DNA of 64,000 bases from positions 24,357 through 88,356 of the forward strand of contig CACYFH010000004.1 in NCBI GenBank assembly GCA_902773635.1, written 5' to 3'. The position numbers were made by a program, and so were the translations under genes. Shown one piece after another: positions 1 through 6,695 of the stretch; the stretch's first letter is position 1, and every line of letters starts with the position of its first letter. The notes under the pieces are model-generated. The model saw only the letters and a list, made by a program, of their open reading frames with translations. It did no database searches and had not been told where the DNA came from. Source of the DNA: an uncultured Ruminococcus sp. (GTDB lineage: Bacteria > Bacillota > Clostridia > Oscillospirales > Acutalibacteraceae).

Positions 1-1
1 C

Positions 2-82
2 GAGGTCAAAGCGTACCTACTGGATACGCTTACCGAGAACGGCGAGCGACGACGCAACGCAATAAATGTTAAAGTGTTTTAA
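2..82 (+). CDS. Possible 3' end of an unidentified gene (partial)
   Basis: An open frame enters from the left edge and ends at a TAA at 80-82, giving 26 residues with a plausible composition (EVKAYLLDTLTENGER then RRNAINVKVF). It converges on and overlaps by 14 bases the replication-initiator-like gene on the other strand. The product cannot be identified from so short a tail. It could be chance, since no upstream sequence is available. Confidence 0.25.
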   Translation, partial: EVKAYLLDTLTENGERRRNAINVKVF

Positions 83-95
83 TGAAACTTAGTAT
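66..95. repeat. 30-bp repeat, inverted copy of 20115-20144
   Basis: Reverse-complementing 66-95 reproduces 20115-20144 at 29 of 30 positions (one C/T difference). This copy covers the last eight codons and stop of the initiator-like gene; the other lies in the promoter region of the azoreductase-like gene. Confidence 0.9.
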
Positions 96-1718
96 GACAT
101 AGAATTGCTTCAACGTCCGTGTATCGAACGTGAGGTCGTATGCGCTCAGCTCATCTTGTGATTCATTGATTGTCTCTATTTCCTTCGAAAGCGCCCCTAT
201 ATCGCCGCGATCCCGCGCTTCCGCGAGAGGGGACAGCACTTCCCTCACGATCTCATTCTGCTTCGATGACAGCATCGCTTGGACCAGCGCCGCCACTTCC
301 ACCGGATAAACCCCGGCATACTTGCTTAGCGTATCAAGGAGATTGAACAAGCCCGTGACATTGACGGTGTCGCTGATGTCCTCAATAAAAACACGCAGCG
401 GATTTTTCGCCTTTTTTTCCTTTGAGTCGTCAAACGCCTCCTCGCTGTATATCCGGACGCCGTCGGATGCTTGTTCTTCGGGGAGGTCCTCGGCAGGCTT
501 ATCCGGCACGGCGCCGGACGCTGTTTTTCTTTCGCGCAGGAGATCAGCCGCTTTTTGAAGATCGGCGTAATAATCCTCTAACGCAGCAACGACCTTCTCG
601 GATAACAGCACCTCATCCGAGACGCCGCTGAGCTTTCTTCCGAAGGCGCGAACCGCAGAAGAGATCCGAGCGATCTCACGGACCAGGGATGAAGCGTTCG
701 GCTCGGTTTTTCCCTGTCTTTTCTCCCATTTACATTCATCCGCGCTGCCCGGCGCTTTCTCTGTCAACGGCTCCGTAAAGACCCATTTCCAATCCTCGCC
801 GTCCGGTGAATAATCACCCCTTTTGATGATCAGTTTGATTTTTTCCAGGCGGCGGTTATAACCGTATCCCTTGATCAAACCATTTTCATAGTAATAATCA
901 AGGACAGCGCAGAGCTTCTCGGCGGCGGAAGCGCGTTGGATCTCGCTCGCGGAGCCGAGCCATTCTTCACCCTTCACCGCCGAGAGCAGACGAAGAACGG
1001 ATATCTCCCGCATATTGCCCTTGCGGTATGCCTGTGCGACGCGCAGATAGAGGAAATGTTTGAACATCACCATATCCTCCGTCACGGCGGCGCGCTTTTT
1101 CATTCTGTCCGAGCCGTCGGGATTATATCCCATCGCGATCAGCGGCATATGGATAAGCTGTATATTTTTTGACATGCGATGATCGGTGTTCTCGCTCAGG
1201 AGCTTGTTCTTATTCAGCAGATCAAGATACGCCAGCAAGACCGGCTTTTCCTTGATTTGGAAAACGCCCTTTTCCTCTTCAAGCTCGATCAGAGGTCCTT
1301 TGATATCCGGCTTCCGCTCCTTGAACTCTCCGTGATTATTGAGATAGAGCCAGATCGTGTAGCTTTTGAGTCTCGACAGGCTTTCCGCCAGATTCTCCTT
1401 TTTCTTGCCGGTGAAATTGACCCCGTATCTTCCTGTGATCAATCTGTTCAGATGGCGCAGTCGGAATTTGATCTTCACGGTCGGATTTCCGCTTATATAG
1501 ATCGTATACAACGCGTCCATGACGATCTTATCAAAATAGCATAGCTGCGACAGCCTCTCCGACGATCCGTCCCGTTCGAGCAGGTAAACATCGTAGAAAC
1601 GCTTATCGGGATAGGTGAATACCTTGTTTTCCATTTTGGAAGAGCAGAAAACCTGACGGCTCATGATGCTGTTATCGCAGTACAGCTTTCCGATACTCTC
1701 GATGATCTTGTTATCCAT
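69..1718 (-). CDS. Plasmid-type replication initiator-like protein (hypothetical)
   Basis: A 549-residue protein with no signal peptide or membrane segment. Residues about 60-125 (FDKIVMDALYTIYISGN, then a basic stretch and KKKENLAESLSRLKSY) resemble the first winged-helix domain of Rep/RepA-type initiators, where 'one-off' tests of cell growth modules are followed by a helical wing. The C-terminal half is charged and low in complexity. It ends 33 bases downstream of a DnaB-like ATPase on the same strand, and an initiator beside a replicative helicase is the normal arrangement of plasmid and integrative-element replication modules. The gene is visibly more AT-rich than its neighbours. The initiator role is inferred; it could equally be an uncharacterised element protein. 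Its last codons lie within the 30-bp repeat shared with 20115-20144. Confidence 0.5.
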   Translation of the reverse strand: MDNKIIESIGKLYCDNSIMSRQVFCSSKMENKVFTYPDKRFYDVYLLERDGSSERLSQLCYFDKIVMDALYTIYISGNPTVKIKFRLRHLNRLITGRYGVNFTGKKKENLAESLSRLKSYTIWLYLNNHGEFKERKPDIKGPLIELEEEKGVFQIKEKPVLLAYLDLLNKNKLLSENTDHRMSKNIQLIHMPLIAMGYNPDGSDRMKKRAAVTEDMVMFKHFLYLRVAQAYRKGNMREISVLRLLSAVKGEEWLGSASEIQRASAAEKLCAVLDYYYENGLIKGYGYNRRLEKIKLIIKRGDYSPDGEDWKWVFTEPLTEKAPGSADECKWEKRQGKTEPNASSLVREIARISSAVRAFGRKLSGVSDEVLLSEKVVAALEDYYADLQKAADLLRERKTASGAVPDKPAEDLPEEQASDGVRIYSEEAFDDSKEKKAKNPLRVFIEDISDTVNVTGLFNLLDTLSKYAGVYPVEVAALVQAMLSSKQNEIVREVLSPLAEARDRGDIGALSKEIETINESQDELSAYDLTFDTRTLKQFYVILSFIKTL

Positions 1719-1750
1719 GCATTAGCTCCTTCTTTTGCAAGGGCTCTTTG

Positions 1751-2785
1751 TTATCCGTTGATCCTGCGCAGCCTGTCCGCGCTGAGGGGACTTTTATCCT
1801 CGCCTTTATCCGACCACGAAGACGCCTGTACGTCGGGGTCGTCCGCGCCTCTGAAGATATCCTTCTCCTTATAGAAGAGAAGATCCGTGGAGACGCCGGC
1901 TCTACCGTAGCGGTTTTTCAGAACCACCAGTCGGAGCGGCTGGACCGGCAGATACGTCGGCTGTGTTTGCTGTGTCGGCTGTTCCTTCTTCGTGCCCTTC
2001 TTCTTTTCGGGCTCTTTCTCGTTCAGCTCCGTCAGCGCGAGCGCACAGTCGGAGGAATACTCGATCGTACCGCTCTCACGGAACATAGAGAGCGACGGAT
2101 CCTCTCCGTCTTTGTAGAAGGCGCGGTTGGTCGAGCTGATGATCAGCATCGGGATATTGTCTCTGTGCGCGCATTTTGACAGCTTCAACACCGCCCGTTC
2201 GACCGATTCGCGCGTCTGCAGACTTCCGCGGCGCTCGATGCCGTCCATCAGGGACGCGAGCTGGAGATAGTCGATGATCACCAGCGGAACCTTTTCCGAC
2301 TGCCTGTAAAAATCCCTTATGATCTTCACGATCATATCGGTAGATAGAACCTGCTCCTTACCGCCGGAGCTTCCGTAATCCATTTCCAGTGAAAAGATAT
2401 ACAGCTCCCCGAGGGAGGTCGCGTCACTCCCTCCCGCATTGATGAAATGATTTTTGATCTTCTCGACGATGTGCGCGGCGGAGGATTCCAGAGAAAAGAA
2501 GAGGACGGGTCTCTCTTGGGCAACGTGAGCGGCGATCTGGAGCGCCAGAGTCGTTTTGCCGGTCGTGGGCTTTGCGCCCAGCACAGTGATCCCCGAGAGG
2601 AGACCGCCGCCGAGCATCTCGTCTACCGCGCGCAGTCCGGTCTTGATATACACAAAATGCTTACTGTGCTCACGCACCAGATCGGTCAGCTTCGAATAGG
2701 AATGAGCGGTAAAGTCCATCCCCTTGTTCACGGAAGTCACATCGGTTTTTGCTGTTGTCTTTTCCTCTGCTTTTCGACTGCTCAT
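1751..2785 (-). CDS. DnaB-like replicative helicase core (RecA-fold ATPase) lacking the N-terminal domain
   Basis: A 344-residue protein from an ATG at 2785. Walker A GAKPTTGKTT lies near residues 70-79 and Walker B VIIDYLQL near 170-177. RESGTIEYSSD near 236 matches the DnaB motif around RESG(S/A)IEQDAD, and KNRYGRAG near 290 matches the DnaB KQRNGPTG element. The DnaB N-terminal helical collar is absent, as in some phage and plasmid helicases or RepA-type ATPases. It would load on or unwind DNA at an element origin, probably with the initiator-like protein encoded just downstream. An in-frame ATG exists at 2830, but the predicted transcript starts near 2832, and GGGGG lies ten bases before the 2785 ATG, so the later start is preferred. 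Between residues 255 and 275 there is a Lys/Gln-rich insertion. Confidence 0.72.
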   Translation of the reverse strand: MSSRKAEEKTTAKTDVTSVNKGMDFTAHSYSKLTDLVREHSKHFVYIKTGLRAVDEMLGGGLLSGITVLGAKPTTGKTTLALQIAAHVAQERPVLFFSLESSAAHIVEKIKNHFINAGGSDATSLGELYIFSLEMDYGSSGGKEQVLSTDMIVKIIRDFYRQSEKVPLVIIDYLQLASLMDGIERRGSLQTRESVERAVLKLSKCAHRDNIPMLIISSTNRAFYKDGEDPSLSMFRESGTIEYSSDCALALTELNEKEPEKKKGTKKEQPTQQTQPTYLPVQPLRLVVLKNRYGRAGVSTDLLFYKEKDIFRGADDPDVQASSWSDKGEDKSPLSADRLRRING

Positions 2786-2838
2786 CACTTTGACATCCCC
2801 CATACCCCGCCGCATTCCGGCAGGAATCATTTATGTTG

Positions 2839-2867
2839 ATTATAACCTATTTTAAGATAATTGTAAA
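2839..2867 (-). promoter_or_regulatory. Sigma-A promoter for the DnaB-like gene
   Basis: Reading leftward, TTTACA (2862-2867), a 17-base spacer and a perfect TATAAT (2839-2844). The predicted start site near 2832 argues against translation from the ATG at 2830. Confidence 0.7.
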
Positions 2868-2884
2868 CTGTTTTAAGATTTCCG

Positions 2885-2910
2885 AAAAAAACACCCGCAA
2901 AAAGCGGGTG
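2885..2910 (-). terminator. Rho-independent terminator after frdB
   Basis: CACCCGC / GCGGGTG stem with a five-base loop, followed on the minus strand by a run of seven T. It lies 16 bases past the frdB stop. Confidence 0.85.
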
Positions 2911-2925
2911 CAGCTTGTGTCGCAC

Positions 2926-3636
2926 TTAGTATAAAAAGCGCTTCCAGACGGCGACGGCGTTGTTGTTGACGAGAAGGTGCTCGACGTCGATCTGTGCGGG
3001 ACAGATATCGCGGCAGGAGAGCGACTTCCCACAGCCCTTGTAGACCTTGTCGACGTAGCTGTCGATGATATCCGCCTTCTCCTTTTTCGGAAGCTCAGAG
3101 AGGACGCGCGCCGTCGGGACGAAGGAAGCGGCGGAGTAGAACGCCTCTCCCGGGATAAAGTTCGGACAAACCTCCAGGCAACAGCCGCACTGGAGACAGC
3201 GCGACGCTTCATAGGCGAGGTCCTCGCCCTTCTTCGTGTGGCGGGCCTCCTTCTCGAGCCACAGCCCGATGCTTTTCAGGTTCTCCATCATCACGGAGCG
3301 GTCGACGATCAGATCGGCGATAACGGGGAACTTTTTCAGCGGTTCGAGAACGATCGCGCCGTTTTTGAACTCGCCGAGCTTGGTGTCGCACGCGAGGCGC
3401 GGCTTGCCGTTGATACGCATGGCGCACGCGCCGCATTTCTTTTGCAGACAGCTGCACTCCCACTCGATCTTTTCAACCGTCTTGCCGTTCGCATCGGTGA
3501 GATCAGCCATCGAATTAAGCGTTTTGAGCAAGGTCGCGACGCTCATTTCCGTATCGTCGGTGCAAAAGCGCACTGTCTGGCGATACGGTTCAGCATCGCG
3601 TCCGCGCTGTCGGAGAATCTCTATCGTATAGTTCAT
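2926..3636 (-). CDS. frdB: Fumarate reductase / succinate dehydrogenase iron-sulfur subunit
   Basis: This 236-residue electron-transfer subunit passes electrons between the membrane quinone subunit and the flavoprotein. The N-terminal ferredoxin fold has the [2Fe-2S] cysteines in CSCLQKKCGACAM followed by RLACDT. The C-terminal helical domain has CLQCGCCLEVCP and CGKSLSCRDICP for the [4Fe-4S] and [3Fe-4S] clusters. Length and cluster order match the SdhB/FrdB family. Its ATG overlaps the frdA stop as ATGA, so the two are translationally coupled, and a strong terminator follows. In this fermenting context, fumarate reduction as an electron sink is more likely than succinate oxidation. Confidence 0.93.
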   Translation of the reverse strand: MNYTIEILRQRGRDAEPYRQTVRFCTDDTEMSVATLLKTLNSMADLTDANGKTVEKIEWECSCLQKKCGACAMRINGKPRLACDTKLGEFKNGAIVLEPLKKFPVIADLIVDRSVMMENLKSIGLWLEKEARHTKKGEDLAYEASRCLQCGCCLEVCPNFIPGEAFYSAASFVPTARVLSELPKKEKADIIDSYVDKVYKGCGKSLSCRDICPAQIDVEHLLVNNNAVAVWKRFLY

Positions 3637-5228
3637 TCGCTTCTCCTTTCCGGGATATCGCGCAGGGTGAGGTCGATCTTCCCGTTCTCATACCGCACGA
3701 CGCCGGTTTTGCGGAAATGTTCATCATCCCGCTCGGGATAGTCCGTCCGCTTATGTGCACCGCGGCTCTCCCTGCGGTTGACGGCGGACTGCACCATCGC
3801 GAGGGCGAGGGTCAGGCGGCGCTTCTCCGCTTCATTCTTATCCGGTGTGAGCAGAGCGGAAAGCTCCCGCTGTGCTTCCAGCATATCCGCCTCATTCCTC
3901 ATGATAGGCAGGGAACAGTAAAGGATCGCGCTGATCTTCTGAGCCAAGGCGGGCGAGACCTCGGTGTAATCGGTTGTTTGGTACAATCCCTCCGGCTCAC
4001 TGCGTTCGGCGCCTCCCTTTACCAAAGGGATGCTTATTGCGGACTGCGCCGCCACGCTACCGCCGTAGATCGCACCCAGGAGCGAGTTGCCGCCCAAACG
4101 GTTCGCGCCGTGATACTGACAGGCACATTCGCCGGCCGCATACAGATTCCCGATATTCGTCCGATGCCGCTCGTCAACATAGATACCGCCCATGAAGTAG
4201 TGGATGCCGGGCGAGACCGGGATCGGCTCCTTCATCGGATCGACGGCGATATAGTGGACGCACTGATCCCTGAGGTCGGAGAGCCTCGCTTTCCAGACCT
4301 TTTTGTCGATCCCTGTCATATCGAGGTAGACCTGATCCTCACAGTCGTCGCGCGCGGTCACGGCGACCATCTCCGCGGACACCACGTCGCGCGGCATGAG
4401 GTTCTTCAGCTCGGGATATTTCTCCTCCATGAAATACCACGGCTCTCCGTTTCTCCTGACAAAGAGTCTGCCGCCCTCGCCGCGCGCGGCTTCCGAGATC
4501 AGAAGTCGCTTGCCGGAGATACCGATGGTAGTCGGGTGGTACTGGACGAACTCAAGGTTCGCGAGCTCCACGCCCTGAGCGAACAGCGTCGCGACCGCGT
4601 CGGAGGTGTTGTGGGTCGAGCCGGTGGTCATGCCGTCGAACAACCCCGCCATACCGCCGCAGGCAATGATGACCGTGCCCGAGAGCACAGTCGTTTCATT
4701 TGTGAAGCGGTCGGCGATCTGCACGCCCCGACACACGCCGTTATCCAAGCACAACTGCACGAACCTGTGGCGCGGATAGCGGGTGATCAGCCCCTTGACC
4801 TCATATTTTCTTACTTCGTCAACAAGGGCGGTGACGAGCATCTTGCCCGTGCTCGCCTTGACGTAGGCGGTGCGTTTCTTCTTCTGACCGCCGAAATAGC
4901 GCTGGACGATCCCCTTCTCATTATGCGAGAAGGGCACGCCGAGGCGGTCGAGCTTTCTGACGATCTCAGGCGCGTTCTTGCACAAGCCCCAGACAGCGTT
5001 CTCGTCCGCGAGATACACGCCGCCCTTCAAGGTGTCGGCGTAGTGTTCTTCTACTGTGTCATGCTCGCCCGAGGTATCCAGCGCCGCGTTGATGCCGCCC
5101 TCCGCCATCACGGACTGGGCGCGCTCGCTCGGCGCATAGGAGATCAGGTTACAGGGTTTTCCCTGTTCCGCAAAGGTCAGCGCGGCGGATAAGCCCGCCA
5201 GCCCCGCTCCGATGATATTGATACTCAT
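3633..5228 (-). CDS. frdA: Fumarate reductase flavoprotein subunit with a palindromic-repeat insert
   Basis: A 531-residue catalytic subunit reducing fumarate to succinate at FAD. The dinucleotide-binding motif IIGAGLAGLSAAL lies near residues 5-17, the substrate-site motif QYHPTT near 229, HYFMGGIYVDE near 343, and HGANRLGGNSLL near 373. The ATG at 5228 overlaps the frdC stop (ATGA); a GTG at 5240 is possible but less likely. Two oddities stand out. In family members the covalent FAD histidine sits in R-S-H-S/T-V; here it reads RAQSVMAEGG, so the His is Gln (residue 38) and FAD is probably non-covalent. Residues about 400-417 (IPLVKGGAERSEPEGLYQ) are encoded by an in-frame copy of an intergenic palindromic repeat. 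Co-transcribed with frdC and frdB. Confidence 0.92.
   Translation of the reverse strand: MSINIIGAGLAGLSAALTFAEQGKPCNLISYAPSERAQSVMAEGGINAALDTSGEHDTVEEHYADTLKGGVYLADENAVWGLCKNAPEIVRKLDRLGVPFSHNEKGIVQRYFGGQKKKRTAYVKASTGKMLVTALVDEVRKYEVKGLITRYPRHRFVQLCLDNGVCRGVQIADRFTNETTVLSGTVIIACGGMAGLFDGMTTGSTHNTSDAVATLFAQGVELANLEFVQYHPTTIGISGKRLLISEAARGEGGRLFVRRNGEPWYFMEEKYPELKNLMPRDVVSAEMVAVTARDDCEDQVYLDMTGIDKKVWKARLSDLRDQCVHYIAVDPMKEPIPVSPGIHYFMGGIYVDERHRTNIGNLYAAGECACQYHGANRLGGNSLLGAIYGGSVAAQSAISIPLVKGGAERSEPEGLYQTTDYTEVSPALAQKISAILYCSLPIMRNEADMLEAQRELSALLTPDKNEAEKRRLTLALAMVQSAVNRRESRGAHKRTDYPERDDEHFRKTGVVRYENGKIDLTLRDIPERRSE
3984..4032 (-). repeat. Palindromic repeat (CCCTTTGGTAAAGGG family) inserted in frdA
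   Basis: On the minus strand this shares AGC-TCCCTTTGGTAAAGGG (plus AGG) and CGGAGGGATTG with the intergenic copy at 39798-39855. Only the inner hairpin differs. The reading frame of frdA stays open through it. Confidence 0.8.
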
Positions 5229-5764
5229 ATTGTATTCCACCTGACATAATAAACGATGAAGCCGATGATGAACAGCACCAGCAGAGCCGAAAGGATGAAC
5301 AGGATATCCCCCACTCTCGGCTTCAAGCTGCGGATGCCGAAGGAGATCAGCATGGGCTTGACGTTCGTGATGACGTGCACGGCGAGTGAAGCGACCAGCA
5401 GGATATTGGTCACGAGCTGTGCCGTTCCGAAGAACGGCAGGGTGAATTTATCGGGCGTGGTCGACATGAAGGCGAGCAGATGGAAGGTGATCAGGAGCAT
5501 GATCGCAATTCCCGAGATTCTCCGCGCCCAGAAAAGGGTATTCTCCTTAAAATACGGCGCTCCGGTAACCTTCCACGTTTTGAACGCCTTCGCGGTCAGG
5601 ATACAGCTGAGCGCCACATGCACGGCGATCAGCACGAGCAGTCCCCGCGCCATGTGCTTGGTGATAATGACAGCCGCGTCGAGCATGGTCAGCGAACCGA
5701 GCACGCCGTGGGCAATGAACAGCACGAGGATCACCGCTGACAGGATAGAATTGAGCTTTCTCAT
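5225..5764 (-). CDS. frdC: Fumarate reductase membrane cytochrome b-like subunit
   Basis: A 179-residue integral membrane protein with about five hydrophobic helices. Histidines suited to haem b ligation occur within or next to the helices (in FIAHGVLG, ITKHMARG, AVHVALS, TFHLLAF and AVHVITN). This fits the single-chain dihaem anchor of B-type succinate:quinone oxidoreductases, which takes electrons from menaquinol. It is the first frd gene, with AGAGG seven bases ahead of the ATG, and it overlaps frdA by four bases. It starts 22 bases after the lipoprotein hydrolase gene with no terminator visible between them. Assignment rests on topology, histidines and position, since this subunit diverges quickly. 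Confidence 0.85.
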   Translation of the reverse strand: MRKLNSILSAVILVLFIAHGVLGSLTMLDAAVIITKHMARGLLVLIAVHVALSCILTAKAFKTWKVTGAPYFKENTLFWARRISGIAIMLLITFHLLAFMSTTPDKFTLPFFGTAQLVTNILLVASLAVHVITNVKPMLISFGIRSLKPRVGDILFILSALLVLFIIGFIVYYVRWNTI

Positions 5765-5785
5765 AAGTACCTCTTAACGTACAAT

Positions 5786-6691
5786 TTATAGATGCCTGAA
5801 CAGGAAATCGAGCGCGTATTCCGTCGCCTGATCATGGTATTCTCCCGAGAAGCCGTGACCCGCGCCCTCGATGGTCTTATACTCGCAGTCAGGGTACAGC
5901 TCCGCGGCGTGCTCCGACTCGCTCGGCAGGACGATGTAATCCTCCGTGCCCTGGATGATCAAAACGGGCTTCTCAAAGCTCGGGAGGTCATCGCGCACGT
6001 CGTAGCCGATCATATCGCGGAAGAAGGCTCTGCCGACGACCATGGAGCTGATCTGGTTCTCCTCAGGCATATCCTCGCTGTAGAGGTCGCCGAGCGCGAC
6101 CATCGCGAACGCGGGATAGAGCAGGATCAGTCCCGCGACCTCGTCCTCATGCCGCACGCCGCCGATCGCCGTCACCAGTCCTCCCTGACTGCCGCCCGCG
6201 AGGAAGATGCGGTCGGTATCGACAAAGTCCCAGGTCTTGGCGGTCTTGAGGATCGCGTCGAGGTCGGAGGCTTCCGTCATCACGGACATATCGAGGTTAC
6301 TGCCGTCGCTGCGGTTCTCGTTATCCTCGCTGCTGCCGCCGGGGAAATCCCAGGTGTAGACGGCAAAGCCCCTCGGCGCGAGCTTCTTCGCGTAGGACGC
6401 GCCCGATTCATGGTTCGTGCCCAAGCCGTGGGAGAAGAGGATCAGCGGCGATCTGCCCCCGGTGTTCGGGATATAGGCTTCGCCGTAGATGCGGTTGCCG
6501 TTGTTCTCTGTCCAGATCTCGCGCACCTCATAATCATAGGTCTTGTTCGGGTCGGGCTTCACCGCCGCAGCCTGTGTCGCTTCCGCCGTCGGGGTCGCGG
6601 TCGGCGCTTGCGTCGCCGTCTTGCTCTGACTGCACGCGGACAGGAGCATCACCGCCGCCATCAGTAAAACGATCAGTTGCTTTATCTTCAT
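5786..6691 (-). CDS. Secreted lipoprotein alpha/beta hydrolase
   Basis: A 301-residue protein with a lipoprotein signal (positive N-terminus, hydrophobic core and lipobox LLSAC, Cys at about 20) and a Thr/Ala-rich linker, so it is probably tethered outside the membrane. The hydrolase core shows the oxyanion-strand FSHGLGTNHES, the nucleophile elbow LAGGSQGGLV, an acid region in IQGTEDYIVLP and the catalytic histidine in EGAGHGFSGE. This resembles the dienelactone-hydrolase/acyl esterase group; the substrate cannot be read from sequence. AGAGGTG precedes the ATG. It begins four bases after the GH3 glucosidase stop, suggesting co-transcription and possibly a deacylating role on glycans or glycosides. 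Confidence 0.82.
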   Translation of the reverse strand: MKIKQLIVLLMAAVMLLSACSQSKTATQAPTATPTAEATQAAAVKPDPNKTYDYEVREIWTENNGNRIYGEAYIPNTGGRSPLILFSHGLGTNHESGASYAKKLAPRGFAVYTWDFPGGSSEDNENRSDGSNLDMSVMTEASDLDAILKTAKTWDFVDTDRIFLAGGSQGGLVTAIGGVRHEDEVAGLILLYPAFAMVALGDLYSEDMPEENQISSMVVGRAFFRDMIGYDVRDDLPSFEKPVLIIQGTEDYIVLPSESEHAAELYPDCEYKTIEGAGHGFSGEYHDQATEYALDFLFRHL

Positions 6692-6695
6692 AAAA

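Noticed and set aside
3717..5192. Open frame antisense to frdA
   Set aside because: Mirror of frdA codon usage; no initiation signal and no family resemblance.
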